Positions 49,355-61,725 are shown, counted from the first letter of the stretch. The stretch is 64,000 bases of DNA from Staphylococcus taiwanensis (GCA_020544305.1 CP058667.1:1550001-1614000); one strand, 5' to 3'. The notes: generated by a model not told the origin, from the sequence alone. Numbers and translations are program-made.

Positions 49355-51760
49355 TTACACCTCTTCTTCATCTAAATCTATTAATACTTGTCTTGGCTTA
49401 CTACCTTTTTGTGGTCCAATAACTTGATTACGTTCTAAGTCATCCATTAATCTTGATGCTCGATTATATCCAATTCTAAATTGTCTTTGTAATAATGACG
49501 TACTCGCTTTTTGTTGTTCAACCACAAATAAATAAGCTTCATCGTATAGAGTATCTTCACTTTTCATTTCTGATTTATCAACTGGTGCATCTGGTTCCAT
49601 TTCTTTTACATAGTTCGCTTTTTGTTGTTCAACGACATAATTGACAACATCTTGCACTTCTTGATCACTTAAAAATGCCCCTTGCACCCTTGTTTGAGAT
49701 GACTCGCCATTACCAACATAAAGCATGTCACCTTTACCTAATAATTTTTCAGCCCCACCAGAACCTATAATCGTTCTAGAATCGGTTTGAGAACTCACTG
49801 CAAAGGCAATACGTGATGGTATGTTGTTTTTGATAATACCAGTAATAACATCTACTGATGGTCTTTGTGTAGCAACAATTAAATGTATACCAGCTGCACG
49901 AGCCATTTGTGTAATACGTTGAATAGCGTTCTCCACTTCTTTACCCGCAACCATCATTAAATCCGCCAATTCATCCACAATTACAACAATATAAGGCAGT
50001 TCTGCTTGCTTTTCATCAAGTTCTTCATTTTGACGTCTTAAAAATTCATTGTACCCTTCGATATTTCTAGTTGAAGAATGTTGGAATAAATCATAGCGAC
50101 GTTCCATTTCAGCAACTACCTTTTCTAAAGCTTGAGATGCTTTATGCGGATTTGTTACTACAGGAATTAATAAATGTGGTACACCATTATATACATTTAA
50201 TTCCACCATTTTAGGGTCAATTAACATAAGTTTGACTTCGTGAGGTTTAGCATTTAATAGAATGCTTGTAATAATACCATTTATACATACTGATTTACCG
50301 CTTCCTGTTGAACCAGCTACAAGCAAATGAGGCATTTCATTTAACTGTATCGTCATAGGTTCGCCAGAAATATCTCTACCTAAACCAACTTCTAATTTGT
50401 TACTTGCTGGGAATTTTGATTCTAAGACTTCTTTAAGTGTTACTAAAGAAATTTTATCATTAGGAACCTCTATACCTACTGCAGAACGTCCAGGTATTGG
50501 TGCTTCTATACGTACATCTTTAGCAGCTAAAGCAAGTGCAATATCATTATGCAAATTAACGATTTTACTTACTTTGACACCTTGCGCTGGTTGAATTTCA
50601 TATTGTGTTACTGCAGGCCCGATTTTAATTTGCGTTACTTTAGCATTAACACCAAAATTCTTCATTGTTGATTCTAAGATTTGGCCTTTACGTTGCACTT
50701 CAGTTTTTGATGTCGCTTTTTGTTTAGCAGGTTGTTTTAATAAAGATAACGGTGGAATATGGTAAGCTACATTAGCCACTTCTCCTGCATCAGAAATAGA
50801 ACTATTTGCTTGATTATCCCCACTTGCTTCATTATCAGACTCTGATTGCATGTGTTGAGAGGCATTTGTTTGTTTAGAATCTTCTTCTACAGCATTGTTA
50901 TTGAAATCAAATTTTCTCTTTTTACGTTTATTTGATGATGGTTGCTCTTCGGTATTTTCGCTGTGTCCGTATATTGGGATATCCTCTTGGTTTGATTCAA
51001 TTTCTGGGAAGTCACTAACATCTTTAACATTATTTCGTTCTTGTTCACGTTCCTTTTGTAATTCTCGTTCACGTGCTTGTTCTTCTTTTTCAATCTGGCG
51101 TTGTTCTCTTTTAACTTTGTTTTGTGCTCTTTTTTCTTTAAAATTAGATGACGCACTTTCACTAGAACTTTTCATTTTATCAATTGTTGCTCTTAAAACA
51201 TCTCTATGACGTAATTTCATCAATAAGATAATACTAGATGCTAACAAGAGTAACGTAATGATGATGACGCCAGCAATAGAAATAAGCGGAACAAAGATTT
51301 TCAATAAGTAAAAACCAATTAACCCTCCTCCAAAATCTGGAAAATGTGTATGTTCATATGCCTTATACACATAAGATAGAACTGGTTCTCTCTCTGCTAC
51401 AATTCCTTTTTTAAAATGATAAATAATTTGTGTGATAATTAATAATACAACTTGTAGTAATATCAATCCAAAAGTTCGTCTTGTTTTAGGGAACTTTCGT
51501 TGCATTGCTATATAAATAGATATCAAACTGATTAAAATATAAGTAAGATAGCGACTTGTACCAAATAAATAATTAAAAAAGCTATCTATCATTCGTCCAA
51601 CAATACCTAATTGAAACATACCTAACACAGATATTATGACAACTACAATGGCAATGAGGTATCTTAATGAACTATCTTTTTTTTGTTGTGCTTTCTTTTT
51701 TGATTTTTGAGTAGTTGTTCTCTTTTTTCTAGTAGCCGGTTTTTTCTTAGTTTGTGGCAA
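49355..51760 (-). CDS. ftsK: DNA translocase FtsK/SpoIIIE
   Basis: An 801-residue septal DNA pump. Basic N-terminus, four membrane helices (~33-175), a charged Gln/Glu-rich linker (~190-330), the motor with GSTGSGKSV (Walker A), [14 protein letters not shown] (Walker B), and the C-terminal gamma winged helix ([20 protein letters not shown]) that reads KOPS-like sites. TTG start after GAAGGTG. Confidence 0.96.
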   Translation of the reverse strand: MPQTKKKPATRKKRTTTQKSKKKAQQKKDSSLRYLIAIVVVIISVLGMFQLGIVGRMIDSFFNYLFGTSRYLTYILISLISIYIAMQRKFPKTRRTFGLILLQVVLLIITQIIYHFKKGIVAEREPVLSYVYKAYEHTHFPDFGGGLIGFYLLKIFVPLISIAGVIIITLLLLASSIILLMKLRHRDVLRATIDKMKSSSESASSNFKEKRAQNKVKREQRQIEKEEQARERELQKEREQERNNVKDVSDFPEIESNQEDIPIYGHSENTEEQPSSNKRKKRKFDFNNNAVEEDSKQTNASQHMQSESDNEASGDNQANSSISDAGEVANVAYHIPPLSLLKQPAKQKATSKTEVQRKGQILESTMKNFGVNAKVTQIKIGPAVTQYEIQPAQGVKVSKIVNLHNDIALALAAKDVRIEAPIPGRSAVGIEVPNDKISLVTLKEVLESKFPASNKLEVGLGRDISGEPMTIQLNEMPHLLVAGSTGSGKSVCINGIITSILLNAKPHEVKLMLIDPKMVELNVYNGVPHLLIPVVTNPHKASQALEKVVAEMERRYDLFQHSSTRNIEGYNEFLRRQNEELDEKQAELPYIVVIVDELADLMMVAGKEVENAIQRITQMARAAGIHLIVATQRPSVDVITGIIKNNIPSRIAFAVSSQTDSRTIIGSGGAEKLLGKGDMLYVGNGESSQTRVQGAFLSDQEVQDVVNYVVEQQKANYVKEMEPDAPVDKSEMKSEDTLYDEAYLFVVEQQKASTSLLQRQFRIGYNRASRLMDDLERNQVIGPQKGSKPRQVLIDLDEEEV

Positions 51761-51859
51761 AATTGTACACCTTCTTTTATTTCTCGCATTGTATGTGGCT
51801 ATTTATTTTTAAATTTAAAGCTAAATCATATGTATTTTTAAATAATTTTAAAATTATGA

Positions 51860-51983
51860 AAGAGGTTGAGACAATATCATACAGATTCAGACTAGATTAG
51901 CCTATTAAAGTGAATAACGTAATTATAATATTCATTACTATAATGCATTATTTCACAACTGTAATGTTGTCCCGACCTCTTTT
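51860..51983. terminator. rnjB terminator with GAGGTNGAGACAA / TTGTCCCGACCTC arms
   Basis: Arms AAGAGGTTGAGACAA and TTGTCCCGACCTCTT lie about 90 bases apart around an AT-rich loop. The arms resemble the ends of IS1182-type elements (GGGACATAA) and the infB terminator (GGGACAAT), a pattern repeated in this genome. Confidence 0.6.
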
Positions 51984-51997
51984 TGATTGTATATATC

Positions 51998-53671
51998 TTA
52001 TATTTCAGAAATGACTGGTATAATCATTGGACGACGTTTCGTGCTTTCAAATAATAATTTACTAATTTGATCACGCATATTTTGTTTGATGTCTGACCAT
52101 TCAATACGTTTCTCTTGCAAACCTGCTTCAACAATTTCACGTACCTTTTCTTCAGCTTCTTTCATAAGTTCTTCACTCTCACGAACATAAACAAAACCAC
52201 GTGATTGAATTTCAGGTCCAGCAGCGATTCGTCTATTTTTAGGATCTAAAGTCACTACTGCAATAAAGATACCGTCTTCCGCTAGTAAATGACGATCTCT
52301 TAATACAATATTACCTACATCTCCTACACCAATACCATCAATTAGAATATTGCCTGATGTAACTTTTTCATTCAACACCATATTTTTGCCATCATAATGA
52401 ATAACGTCACCTTTTTCAACTAAGAAAATTTTCTCAGGTGCAACACCAGCTTCATTAGCTAATTTAGCATGGGCGATTTGCATTTTAAACTCACCTTGAA
52501 CAGGAATGAAATATTCAGGTTTCATCATATTAATCATCATTTTTAATTCTTCCATACAACCGTGACTAGAAGCATGAATTTTCTTATTATTAGGGATGAT
52601 ATTAGCGCCTGCTCGACTTAATTCATTTAAAGTATCTGCAATAATCACTTCCATATTAGCTGAAGCAGTAATTGCTAAATAAACTGAATCGCCTTCTTCA
52701 ATATTCATAATTTTGTGTTTATGTTGAGCCATTTGACTTAATGCTTCAATTGGTTCGCCTTCCATACCTGTAGCAATAATCACAACTTCATTTTTAGGAT
52801 AATTATTTACTTCATTAATAGGGATTAATAAATCTTTTGGAATATCGAAGTATCCCATTTTACGTGCAATATTAAATGAACTTTCTAATGAACGACCTAA
52901 AAATGAAACTTTACGATTTAATTTACTTGCAGTATTCAATACTTGTTGAATTCTAATGAAATTTGAAGCGTAACAAGAAACAATCAAACGTCCTTTTACT
53001 TTCGCAAATGCGTCATAAATATGAGATTCAATGACATTTTCAGGCGTATTATATCCCGGCTTTTCCGCTTCAGTTGAATCACTGATTAGTGCAAACACAC
53101 CTTCTTCACCAATTTCAGCCATTTTCTTAATATCAGGTGCGTAATGTCCTTGTAAACTTTGATCAAACTTAAATTCACCAGTATAAACAATTGAACCGTA
53201 TGAAGTATGAATACAAATACCTAAACTATCAGGAATACTATGCGTTGTATTAAAGAATGTTATATTAACATTTTTAAAGCGCATTACTGAATCATGATTT
53301 ACAGTGTAGTAACGAACCTTTTTCTTAATGTTTCGTGCTTTCATATTTTCTTTTACAAGTGCTAAAGTCAATTTAGAACCATAAACTGGCGCATCAATTT
53401 GTTCTAAAATATAACTTACCGCTCCAATCGCATGTTCATGGCCATGACTTAAAAAGATACCTTTTAATTTATCTTTATTCTCTATAACATATTGAATGTC
53501 AGGAATAACAATATCTACACCTAACATTTCATCTTCAGGAAACATTAATCCTGCATCTAACATAAACATTTCATCGTCTACTTCAACGATATACATATTT
53601 TTAGCGATTTCGCCAACACCACCAAGTGGAATAATGCGAATATCGTCATTTTTTTTCTTTACTAAACTCAA
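51998..53671 (-). CDS. rnjB: Ribonuclease J2
   Basis: A 557-residue metallo-beta-lactamase-fold RNase. The zinc motif is degenerate: [10 protein letters not shown] (76-80 HGHEH) in place of H-x-H-x-D-H. In staphylococci J2 is reported to be largely inactive itself and to support J1 in a complex. TTG start (MSLVKKKND) behind ATAGGAGG; a longer frame has no ribosome site. Confidence 0.94.
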   Translation of the reverse strand: MSLVKKKNDDIRIIPLGGVGEIAKNMYIVEVDDEMFMLDAGLMFPEDEMLGVDIVIPDIQYVIENKDKLKGIFLSHGHEHAIGAVSYILEQIDAPVYGSKLTLALVKENMKARNIKKKVRYYTVNHDSVMRFKNVNITFFNTTHSIPDSLGICIHTSYGSIVYTGEFKFDQSLQGHYAPDIKKMAEIGEEGVFALISDSTEAEKPGYNTPENVIESHIYDAFAKVKGRLIVSCYASNFIRIQQVLNTASKLNRKVSFLGRSLESSFNIARKMGYFDIPKDLLIPINEVNNYPKNEVVIIATGMEGEPIEALSQMAQHKHKIMNIEEGDSVYLAITASANMEVIIADTLNELSRAGANIIPNNKKIHASSHGCMEELKMMINMMKPEYFIPVQGEFKMQIAHAKLANEAGVAPEKIFLVEKGDVIHYDGKNMVLNEKVTSGNILIDGIGVGDVGNIVLRDRHLLAEDGIFIAVVTLDPKNRRIAAGPEIQSRGFVYVRESEELMKEAEEKVREIVEAGLQEKRIEWSDIKQNMRDQISKLLFESTKRRPMIIPVISEI

Positions 53672-53840
53672 AATGTTACCTCCTATATAAAAATCCCCGT
53701 CCATATAAACTCATATTTTATTATAATTTAATTTATGTTGGATGTACACTATTAAAGTAGTTCAAGATGTGCTTATATCATATTAGTATCAATTGTTTAA
53801 CACCCTTTTATTTAAATTCACTTTTTCTGAAAATAAAAAA

Positions 53841-53875
53841 GAAACAATGACACTTCAAAAAGTTCTCATTGTTTC
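53841..53875 (-). terminator. Second pnp terminator
   Basis: GAAACAATGA.../...TCATTGTTTC stem, then TTTTTTATTTT on the minus strand. Confidence 0.8.
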
Positions 53876-53938
53876 ATTAAAAAATATATATTTAAAATTT
53901 ATCACAAATTTTTATAGTTCATAAACGCGTTAAAAAAT

Positions 53939-53972
53939 GAGGTTGTGATAATTTAAAACTACCTTCAACCTC
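53939..53972 (-). terminator. First pnp terminator
   Basis: GAGGTTG/CAACCTC stem with a partial inner pairing, then ATTTTTTAACG on the minus strand, 13 bases after pnp. Confidence 0.72.
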
Positions 53973-53984
53973 ACTACTAATTAC

Positions 53985-56081
53985 CTATTCATCTAAAGCT
54001 TTATGAGACGCATTGACACGTCCTTGTTTATCGATTTCAGTAATTTTCACTTCAATTGTATCGCCAATGGTTAATACATCTTCAACTTTATTTATGCGTT
54101 CTTTAGAAATTTGAGAAATGTGTAATAAAGCATCCTTACCTGGGAACAATTCAACGAAAGCACCGTATTTTTCAATACGTTTTACTTTAGCGTTATATAC
54201 TTGTCCAACTTCAGCTTCACGTGTGATTTCTTCAATAATTTCACGCGCACGATTAATCATTGCTTGATCAACTGCACCGATAAAGATTGTACCATCTTGT
54301 TCAATATCAAGTTTGACACCTGTTTCATCAATGATTTCATTAATTTTCTTACCACCTGGTCCAATAACGTCTCTGATTTTTTCAGGTTTAATCGTCATAA
54401 TTTCCACTTTAGGTGCGTATGCACTTAATTCTTTACGTGGTTGATCAATTGTTTGTAACATGTGATCCATGATTGCTAAACGACCTTGACGTGCTTGTTC
54501 AAGTGCTTCTTCAATCACTTCACGTGTTAAACCATCAATTTTGATATCCATTTGGATTGCTGTGATACCATCTTTTGTACCGGCAACTTTAAAGTCCATA
54601 TCGCCTAAAGCATCTTCCATACCTTGGATATCAGTTAAGATTGTATAGCTATCTTCACGTGTAACTAAGCCCATTGCAATACCAGCTACTGGCGCTTTAA
54701 TTGGTACACCAGCATCCATAAGTGCTAATGTAGAACCACAAATTGATGCTTGTGATGAAGAACCATTTGATTCTAGAACTTCACTGACGATACGTACTGT
54801 GTAAGGGAACTCAGATGTATCTGGAATAATATATTTTAGTGCTCTTTCTCCTAATGCACCATGTCCGATTTCACGACGTCCTGGCGCTCTAACTGGTCCA
54901 GTTTCACCAACTGAGAAGTTAGGGAAATTATAGTGATGCATGAAACGTTTTTCTTGTTCAGGACCTAATCCATCAATAAGTTGATAATCTCCTAATGCAC
55001 CTAACGTTAACACTGATAACGCTTGTGTTTGACCACGAGTAAATAATCCTGAACCATGAGCACGAGGCAATAATCCTACTTCTGATTCAAGTGGTCTAAT
55101 TTCGTCTGGTTTACGGCCATCAGGTCTGATTTTTTCATCTGCAATTAAGCGACGCACTTCTTCTTTTACTAAATCATTTAGTATTGCGTATACTTCATCA
55201 ATTAGTAAATCATTTTCAGGATCTGCTTCATCCACAAATTCAGTTGCAATATCAGCTTTTAAAGCATCTAAATTCTCATCACGTTGTTGTTTATCAAATG
55301 TAAGCACTGTTTCTTTTAATCCTTTTTCTTCAGTAAGTGCTTTTACTCTTGAAACAAGTGCTTCATCACGTTCAACTGGAATAAATTCTTTTTTCACTGG
55401 CTGAACATGTTCTACTACTTCTTCTTGGAATGCTACTAAACGTTTAATTTCTTCATGACCAAAGAAGATAGCTTCAAGCATTTCTTTTTCAGTGATTTCA
55501 CTTGCACCCGCTTCAACCATGTTAACTGCGTCTTTATGTCCAGCTACTTCTAAATCTAAGCGTGATACTTCTTTTTCTGCAAGCGTTGGATTAATCACAT
55601 ATTTTCCATCGACATAACCTACGTTAACGCCAGCAATAGGCCCTTGGAACGGAATATCTGATATGCTCAATGCCATAGATGAACCAATCATCGCTGCCAT
55701 TTCAGGCGAACAATCTGGATCTGCACTTAGTACTGTATTCATTATTTGTACATCATGACGATATCCTTTTGGGAAAAGTGGTCGAATCGGTCTATCGATT
55801 AAACGTGCAGTTAATGTAGCATCGTCTCCAGGACGACCTTCACGTTTTTTAAAGCCACCAGGAATTTTACCAGCAGCATACATTTTTTCTTCATAATTTA
55901 CAGTTAATGGGAAAAAGTCACCATCACGCGGTTCTTTTGAAGCTACAGCAGTTGATAATACAACAGTATCTCCATAACGTACCAAAACTGCCCCATTAGC
56001 TTGTTTTGCTAATTGACCTGTCTCAATCGTTAATGATCTTCCAGCCCACTCAGTTTTAAAAACTTTCTTTTCTTGAGACAT
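53985..56081 (-). CDS. pnp: Polynucleotide phosphorylase
   Basis: A 698-residue 3'-5' phosphorolytic RNase. Two RNase PH-like domains separated by a helical domain (~210-320), then KH ([20 protein letters not shown]) and S1 ([25 protein letters not shown]). The phosphate/active-site segment of the second domain ([14 protein letters not shown]) is intact. Upstream of it lies rpsO, whose terminator precedes pnp. Confidence 0.98.
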   Translation of the reverse strand: MSQEKKVFKTEWAGRSLTIETGQLAKQANGAVLVRYGDTVVLSTAVASKEPRDGDFFPLTVNYEEKMYAAGKIPGGFKKREGRPGDDATLTARLIDRPIRPLFPKGYRHDVQIMNTVLSADPDCSPEMAAMIGSSMALSISDIPFQGPIAGVNVGYVDGKYVINPTLAEKEVSRLDLEVAGHKDAVNMVEAGASEITEKEMLEAIFFGHEEIKRLVAFQEEVVEHVQPVKKEFIPVERDEALVSRVKALTEEKGLKETVLTFDKQQRDENLDALKADIATEFVDEADPENDLLIDEVYAILNDLVKEEVRRLIADEKIRPDGRKPDEIRPLESEVGLLPRAHGSGLFTRGQTQALSVLTLGALGDYQLIDGLGPEQEKRFMHHYNFPNFSVGETGPVRAPGRREIGHGALGERALKYIIPDTSEFPYTVRIVSEVLESNGSSSQASICGSTLALMDAGVPIKAPVAGIAMGLVTREDSYTILTDIQGMEDALGDMDFKVAGTKDGITAIQMDIKIDGLTREVIEEALEQARQGRLAIMDHMLQTIDQPRKELSAYAPKVEIMTIKPEKIRDVIGPGGKKINEIIDETGVKLDIEQDGTIFIGAVDQAMINRAREIIEEITREAEVGQVYNAKVKRIEKYGAFVELFPGKDALLHISQISKERINKVEDVLTIGDTIEVKITEIDKQGRVNASHKALDE

Positions 56082-56168
56082 TATGAATCTCCTCTCTGAA
56101 ATCTAATAACTACATCATATCATTTATTTTTATAATTTTATATTGATGATTTAAATAAAACGATAAAA

Positions 56169-56204
56169 AAAGGAAAGTACCAAACAAAGTGGTGCTTTCC
56201 TTTT
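56169..56204 (-). terminator. rpsO terminator
   Basis: AAAGGAAAGTACC/GGTGCTTTCCTTT stem with a T-run (CTTTTTTTATCG) on the minus strand. Confidence 0.85.
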
Positions 56205-56216
56205 GATATATTAAAA

Positions 56217-56486
56217 TTAACGACGGATACCTAATGATTTAATTAATTCACGGTAACGTTGAATATCTTTACTACGTAAGTAGTTTAATAAGTGACGACG
56301 ACGACCTACCATTTTTAATAATCCACGACGTGAATGGTGGTCTTTTTTATGTTCACGTAAGTGTTCGTTTAATGCAGCGATTTCTGCAGTTAAAACAGCG
56401 ATTTGTACTTCTGGTGAACCAGTGTCAGTTTCGTGTACACGATATTCTTTGATAATTTCATTTTTACGTTCTTGAGTAATTGCCAT
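56217..56486 (-). CDS. rpsO: 30S ribosomal protein S15
   Basis: An 89-residue primary 16S-rRNA-binding protein. Starts [11 protein letters not shown] behind [20 protein letters not shown] and [19 protein letters not shown] are the rRNA-contact segments. Longer frames upstream overlap a GC-rich leader and were rejected. Confidence 0.99.
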   Translation of the reverse strand: MAITQERKNEIIKEYRVHETDTGSPEVQIAVLTAEIAALNEHLREHKKDHHSRRGLLKMVGRRRHLLNYLRSKDIQRYRELIKSLGIRR

Positions 56487-56516
56487 AATTAAATTCCTCC
56501 TAAAATTTGTATACAC

Positions 56517-56560
56517 CTTAATCTGAGCTAGGCGTCGGAGTCTCAACCCGCCAAGATAAA
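56517..56560 (-). promoter_or_regulatory. Candidate S15 leader element
   Basis: In the rpsO leader a compact GC-rich stem (GGCG...CGCC, extended by GG/CC) stands in otherwise AT-rich sequence, 30-60 bases before the start. Ribosomal protein S15 commonly represses its own mRNA by binding such leader structures. Confidence 0.4.
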
Positions 56561-56598
56561 GGAATAATTTATGTTAGTACGTATATTCGCACTCAACT

Positions 56599-57570
56599 TT
56601 AAATATTATACGATACATCATCTCCGAAATCAACCGCAAGAAGATATTTCGCTTTTTCTTTATCATTGTTCATTTGTTCAACTAATGGGTCAATACCATC
56701 AAACTTAACTTCAGGTCTTAAGTAATGATGCCAATATACGATAACGCGTTCTCCATAAATATTATCTTCAAAATCAAAAATATTCACTTCAATAACGACT
56801 TCTGCTTTCGATGGATCATGAAATGTTGGCTTGACGCCCACATTTGCTACACCACGATAAATTTTATTTTCAGCACCAATGGCTATACTCACTGCATAAA
56901 CACCTTTTTTAGGTAAAACGTAATCATCACTTGGTTGCACATTTGCTGTTGGAAAACCAATAGTACGACCACGTTTTTCACCTTGTACAACAGTACCTTT
57001 AATTCTGTATAAGTAACCTAATTGATCATTGGCTTTTTTCAAATTACCTTCTTGTAATGCAGCTCTTATTGAAGTCGTAGAAATCTTCTCAGTTTCTATC
57101 TCTTGTTTACCTACAATTGTAGTATTAAAATCATCCATTTCATTTAAAACAGACATATTGCCTTTTCCAAATTTACCATAAGTATAATCGAAACCTGCGA
57201 TTACTTCTTTGACATGATTATTGATAATATAGTCTTCAACAAACTCTTCTGCTGTTACATTCGCAAAACGAGATGAAAAATTAATTACAATGCAATAATC
57301 AACATCTTGTTGTTCAATCATTTCAATTTTATCAGAAAGTGGTGTTAAATAATCCGTACGTTTACGTTCCGGATTTAACACTACAGAAGGATGTGGGTCA
57401 AAAGTTGTAACTGCCTTTTTTAAATGATGCTCTTTTGCACGCGCATTTAATGCCTCAAACACTTTAATATGACCACGATGCATTCCATCAAAAAATCCAA
57501 ATGCCATTGCGACATCTTCTTTTATAAGTTGATTTGGTTGAATCGGATGGGTTACTTCTATCACTTTCAT
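56599..57570 (-). CDS. ribF: Bifunctional riboflavin kinase/FMN adenylyltransferase
   Basis: A 323-residue enzyme making FMN and FAD. N-terminal nucleotidyltransferase: GFFDGMHRGHI (27-37); C-terminal flavokinase with EKRGRTIGFPTANVQ. Starts 14 bases after truB with AAAGGAG. Confidence 0.97.
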   Translation of the reverse strand: MKVIEVTHPIQPNQLIKEDVAMAFGFFDGMHRGHIKVFEALNARAKEHHLKKAVTTFDPHPSVVLNPERKRTDYLTPLSDKIEMIEQQDVDYCIVINFSSRFANVTAEEFVEDYIINNHVKEVIAGFDYTYGKFGKGNMSVLNEMDDFNTTIVGKQEIETEKISTTSIRAALQEGNLKKANDQLGYLYRIKGTVVQGEKRGRTIGFPTANVQPSDDYVLPKKGVYAVSIAIGAENKIYRGVANVGVKPTFHDPSKAEVVIEVNIFDFEDNIYGERVIVYWHHYLRPEVKFDGIDPLVEQMNNDKEKAKYLLAVDFGDDVSYNI

Positions 57571-57584
57571 AACTCTAAACTCCT

Positions 57585-58502
57585 TTAATTAAATACTTTT
57601 TTAGGTTTGATTTCATCATTTTTATCAGGATGTTGAACGTAAATTGCCATTGCTTTTTCCGTTGCTGCATCTATAAACACTAATTGTTCATCGATAGTTT
57701 GTTCAAATGTGTTTTTATTAAATTTTTGACCATTTAATATTCTAGATTTCATTTTATCATCTGTAATATAAACTTTCGGCAAACTTTTCAATCCATATTC
57801 TATCGGAAACAATTGTGATTGTAATGTGTCTTGCTCATGTAGTTCAGAAATTTGTTCTAACGTTAAACTGTCATCAATATTGAACCCTCCTGAATTGATA
57901 CGAGTAAGTCGTGACATATGTGCAGGGTAGCCTAATTTCACGCCAATATCAGTAGCTAAAGTTCTAATATAGGTCCCTTTTCCACAAGAAACTTCAATAT
58001 CAAATAAACAATTATCGTTAACAAATTTCAACTCAGATGTGCGCTCAATATGGTCAATACGTACTTGTCTTACTGGTCTTTCAACAGTTTCACCATTTCG
58101 AGCATATTCGTATAGTTTCTTACCATTTACTTTAACAGAAGAATACATTGGGGGAATTTGTTCAATTTGTCCCTTAAATAGCTTTAATACCTCATCGACA
58201 TCATTACTTATCATATCGCCATGTCGTATCGTAACTTTCTCAAGCGTCTCTCCGGTTTGATCTTCGGTGCTAGTCGATTCACCTATGGATACAGTGGCTT
58301 GATAGGATTTCCCCATGTCCATAATATAATCGCTGACTCTTGTAGCTGAGCCAATACAAATAGGCAGCACCCCAGACACTTCCGGGTCTAATGTCCCTGT
58401 GTGCCCTACCTTTTTAGTCTTTAAAATTTTTCTTAACTTGAATACTACATCATGACTTGTAAGACCTCGTTCTTTATAAACAGGTAAAATACCGTTATAC
58501 AT
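57585..58502 (-). CDS. truB: tRNA pseudouridine(55) synthase
   Basis: A 305-residue enzyme. The catalytic Asp is in [16 protein letters not shown] (~residue 40), preceded by the TruB-specific motif KPRGLTSHD-like (here [13 protein letters not shown]). C-terminal PUA-like end is short. Separated from rbfA by a terminator and 220 bases. Confidence 0.97.
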   Translation of the reverse strand: MYNGILPVYKERGLTSHDVVFKLRKILKTKKVGHTGTLDPEVSGVLPICIGSATRVSDYIMDMGKSYQATVSIGESTSTEDQTGETLEKVTIRHGDMISNDVDEVLKLFKGQIEQIPPMYSSVKVNGKKLYEYARNGETVERPVRQVRIDHIERTSELKFVNDNCLFDIEVSCGKGTYIRTLATDIGVKLGYPAHMSRLTRINSGGFNIDDSLTLEQISELHEQDTLQSQLFPIEYGLKSLPKVYITDDKMKSRILNGQKFNKNTFEQTIDEQLVFIDAATEKAMAIYVQHPDKNDEIKPKKVFN

Positions 58503-58573
58503 TATTTCACTTCCTCGTAACTAACTATTTTATGTATATTTTTATTTTAAATTTTTGATTTAATGTTAAAAAA

Positions 58574-58613
58574 GGAGTGGATAGAATTCATATAGAATTC
58601 ATAATTCCACCCC
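58574..58613. terminator. Palindromic terminator after rbfA (GGAGTGGA type)
   Basis: GGAGTGGATAGAATTCATA / TAGAATTCATAATTCCACCCC region; outer GGAGTGGA pairs with TTCCACCCC loosely, inner GAATTC arms perfectly. T-run CTTTTTTTAAC on the minus strand. Related in sequence to the 7143-7186 hairpin. Confidence 0.65.
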
Positions 58614-58721
58614 TAAAGATGACTGATAAAAAATAAACACATTTTCACACATTAAAGAGTTACCTTTAATTTTCATGAAAATTAAAATTACTGATACTAT
58701 CTAGTCATCTAAATCAATTAA

Positions 58722-59072
58722 TTATTTATCTTGTTTGTGTAAATCTTGAATCATTTTTTCAATTTTATTACCGTATTCAATTGATTCATCATACTCAAAG
58801 AATAATTCTGGAACGATGCGTAATCTCATTCTTGAACCCAATTCAGATTTAATGAATCCTTTGGCTTTATCTAAAGCTTTGAACGTATCTTTCACTTCTT
58901 TTTCACTACCAAGCACTGTTAAAAATACTTTGGCTTGAGATAAATCATTTGTTAAGTCAACATCCGTAATAGTAATAAAACCAACTCTAGGATCTTTTAC
59001 TTTATTATTAACGATATCCATAATTTCTTTTTTCATTTGTTCGCCAACGCGTTCTGCTCTCATGTTACTCAT
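58722..59072 (-). CDS. rbfA: 30S ribosome-binding factor A
   Basis: A 116-residue KH-like 16S maturation factor. [20 protein letters not shown] and [29 protein letters not shown] are family signatures. ATG behind AAGAGGTG. Follows infB. Confidence 0.96.
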   Translation of the reverse strand: MSNMRAERVGEQMKKEIMDIVNNKVKDPRVGFITITDVDLTNDLSQAKVFLTVLGSEKEVKDTFKALDKAKGFIKSELGSRMRLRIVPELFFEYDESIEYGNKIEKMIQDLHKQDK

Positions 59073-59178
59073 GGATATTTCACCTCTTTAAGAATTTTGC
59101 TCTATTATTATACCCTAATCAAATCATAAATAAATATTCATCTTTATTTATTGACTCGACCTTAACTATATATAGAAA

Positions 59179-59216
59179 AGAGACAATTTTCAGGTGTTTA
59201 CTGAAACATTGTCCCG
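59179..59216 (-). terminator. infB terminator
   Basis: GAGACAATTTTCAG/CTGAAACATTGTCCC stem with a one-base bulge; minus-strand tail CTCTTTTCTAT. Arms share GGGACAAT with the rnjB terminator. Confidence 0.72.
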
Positions 59217-59240
59217 TTCCTAAATAAATTTCACTCTATT

Positions 59241-61403
59241 TTATCGTTCAACTTCTACCATTTCAAAGGCTTCGATAATGTCGCCTTCTTTAATATCGTT
59301 GAATTTTTCGATTGTGATACCACATTCGTAACCTTGTGCTACTTCTTTAGCATCATCTTTAAAACGTTTTAATGTGTCTAATTCACCTTCGAATAAAACA
59401 ATACCGTCTCTGATGATACGTACGCCAGCGTTACGAGTGATTTTACCTTCTGTAACATAACTACCTGCAATAGTACCTACTTTAGATACTTTGAAAGTTT
59501 GACGTACTTCAGCTTGACCAATCACACGTTCTTCGAATTCAGGATCAAGTAAACCTTTCATCGCTGATTCAATTTCTTCAATCACATTATAAATTACTCG
59601 GTGAAGATGCATATCTACATTTTCAGTTTCTGCGGCACGTTTAGCACCTGCATCTGGACGTACGTTGAAACCGATGATAATACCATTTGAAGCATTTGCT
59701 AATGTTACGTCGGATTCATTAATGGCACCTACTGCTGTATGGATAATACGAACGTTTACACCTTCAACGTCAATTTTCATTAGAGATGCTGCAAGGGCTT
59801 CAACTGAACCTTGAACGTCACCTTTAATAATAACGTTTAGATCTTTCATTTCGCCTTGTTTCATTTGTTCAAATAAGTTGTCTAGCGTTACATTTTTACT
59901 TTCTTGACGTTGTTGAATCACATTAGCTTCATGACGCGCTTCACCGATACGACGTGCTTGTTTCTCATCCTTAAATATTACAAATCTGTCGCCTGCTAAT
60001 GGGACATCATTAATACCAGTGATTTCAACAGGAGTTGATGGTCCAGCAGATTTAATTCTTTGACCTAAATCATTTACCATCGCACGGACACGTCCATATG
60101 TGTTACCCACTACAATTGAATCACCAACATGTAATGTACCATTTTGTACTAATAATGAAGCAGCAGGTCCACGTGACTTATCTAATTCTGCTTCAATAAC
60201 TGTACCGACTGCTTGTTTTTCAGGGTTAGCTTTTAACTCTTGAACTTCTGCTACTAAGCCAATCATTTCTAGTAAGTTATCAATACCGTCTCCACTTAAT
60301 GCAGAAAGTGGTACGAATATTGTTTCGCCGCCCCAGTCTTCTGGAACTAAACCATACTCAGTTAATTCTTGCATTACACGGTCAGGATTAGCTGTTGGTT
60401 TATCAATTTTATTTACTGCAACAATTGTAGGTACGTTAGCTTCTTTGGCATGATTGATTGCTTCAATTGTTTGAGGCATTACACCATCATCAGCAGCTAC
60501 TACTAAGATAGTAATATCTGTTACTTGTGCACCACGCGCACGCATTGTTGTGAAAGCTGCGTGTCCAGGTGTATCTAAGAAAGTGATTTTTTTACCTTCA
60601 TTTTCAATTTGGTAGGCACCGATATGTTGCGTGATTCCACCTGCTTCACCAGCAGTTACTTTTGTGTGACGAATTGAGTCAAGTAGTGTTGTTTTACCAT
60701 GGTCAACGTGTCCCATTATTGTAACAACAGCTGGTCTTTCAATTGCATCTGGATCTTCTTCTTCATTATCAAAGTATGTTGATAAATCTTCTTCATTAAC
60801 AACAACTTCTTTTTCAAGTTCAACACCATAATCATCTGCAATTAACTCTAAAGTTTCTTCATCTAATGCTTGGTTAATATTAGCAACAATACCTAAAAGG
60901 AATAATTTTTTAATAATACCTGATGATTCAATGTTTAATTTGTCAGCTAATTCACCAACCGTAATACCTTCTTCATAAGTAATTTTTGATGGCATTTCTT
61001 TAGGTTCTGGTGCTAGTTTATTGTTTTTATTGCCTTTGCTATTTTTATTATTTTTGTTGTTCTTATTATTCTTGTTGTTTTTATTATTTTTGTTACCGTT
61101 ATTTTTATTTGAGTTAGTATTTGGTTTGTTATTTTGTTTGTTATTTTGTTTATTATTGTTGTTTTTGTTATTGCCGTTTTTATTGTTGTTTTGTGGTTTT
61201 TGGTGATTATTTTGAGTATTTTGTTTAGTTTTATTACCACTTTCTTGTGGCTTGAACTTTTTATCAAGCACTTTAATTTGATCGTCTTCTAGTGCTTGCA
61301 TGTGGTTGGATACTTCTACATCCATTTTTTTTAACTCGTCGATAATCTCTTTACTCTTAACATTTAATTCTTTCGCATATTCGTAAATTCTTTTTTTACT
61401 CAT
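59241..61403 (-). CDS. infB: Translation initiation factor IF-2
   Basis: A 720-residue GTPase that brings initiator tRNA to the ribosome. IF2-N domains (1-~50 and ~150-200) flank an Asn/Lys low-complexity segment (~65-140) made largely of repeated NNK units. G domain: [24 protein letters not shown]; then IF2 domains II, III and the C-terminal fMet-tRNA domain. ATG ([11 protein letters not shown]) taken behind AAGGAGTG; nine codons are dropped from the longer frame. Confidence 0.97.
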   Translation of the reverse strand: MSKKRIYEYAKELNVKSKEIIDELKKMDVEVSNHMQALEDDQIKVLDKKFKPQESGNKTKQNTQNNHQKPQNNNKNGNNKNNNNKQNNKQNNKPNTNSNKNNGNKNNKNNKNNKNNKNNKNSKGNKNNKLAPEPKEMPSKITYEEGITVGELADKLNIESSGIIKKLFLLGIVANINQALDEETLELIADDYGVELEKEVVVNEEDLSTYFDNEEEDPDAIERPAVVTIMGHVDHGKTTLLDSIRHTKVTAGEAGGITQHIGAYQIENEGKKITFLDTPGHAAFTTMRARGAQVTDITILVVAADDGVMPQTIEAINHAKEANVPTIVAVNKIDKPTANPDRVMQELTEYGLVPEDWGGETIFVPLSALSGDGIDNLLEMIGLVAEVQELKANPEKQAVGTVIEAELDKSRGPAASLLVQNGTLHVGDSIVVGNTYGRVRAMVNDLGQRIKSAGPSTPVEITGINDVPLAGDRFVIFKDEKQARRIGEARHEANVIQQRQESKNVTLDNLFEQMKQGEMKDLNVIIKGDVQGSVEALAASLMKIDVEGVNVRIIHTAVGAINESDVTLANASNGIIIGFNVRPDAGAKRAAETENVDMHLHRVIYNVIEEIESAMKGLLDPEFEERVIGQAEVRQTFKVSKVGTIAGSYVTEGKITRNAGVRIIRDGIVLFEGELDTLKRFKDDAKEVAQGYECGITIEKFNDIKEGDIIEAFEMVEVER

Positions 61404-61407
61404 ATAA

Positions 61408-61725
61408 TCACTCCTTACAATATTCATCAATCATGGCAATAAGCTTCTTCGCAAAACCAGAGTCAGTAACCCCTACATTCACACGTTCTGCCTTGCCTAA
61501 TGATTGTCCTAATTCTGCTCTCGTACCGAAAATTTTAAATGGAACATGGTATGTTTCACATTTATTTTTAATATTTTTTAAAGCATTATCTGAAGCATCT
61601 GTCGCTAATATAACTAATTTTATATTTTGTTTCTTTATTTCAGTTAATAATACTGATTCACCTGATTTTATTTTACGAGCTCTCATTGCTAAACCTAAAA
61701 AGTTTAATATTTGAGATTTGCTCAT
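61408..61725 (-). CDS. rplGA: L7Ae-family ribosomal protein YlxQ
   Basis: A 105-residue kink-turn RNA-binding protein of the L7Ae/L30e fold ([36 protein letters not shown]). Overlaps ylxR by four bases. Role in ribosome or RNase P assembly is suggested in bacilli but not settled. Confidence 0.93.
   Translation of the reverse strand: MSKSQILNFLGLAMRARKIKSGESVLLTEIKKQNIKLVILATDASDNALKNIKNKCETYHVPFKIFGTRAELGQSLGKAERVNVGVTDSGFAKKLIAMIDEYCKE

Larger units (their letters stand above)
53672..53984. other. Spacer between rnjB and pnp
   Basis: A 313-base gap holding two tandem pnp terminators (listed) and presumably the rnjB promoter. No open frame with a ribosome site is seen. Confidence 0.5.

Noticed and set aside
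61021-61206. Leucine-rich open frame opposite the IF2 linker
   Set aside because: It is the complement of the Asn/Lys codon repeats, has no ribosome site and lies inside infB.
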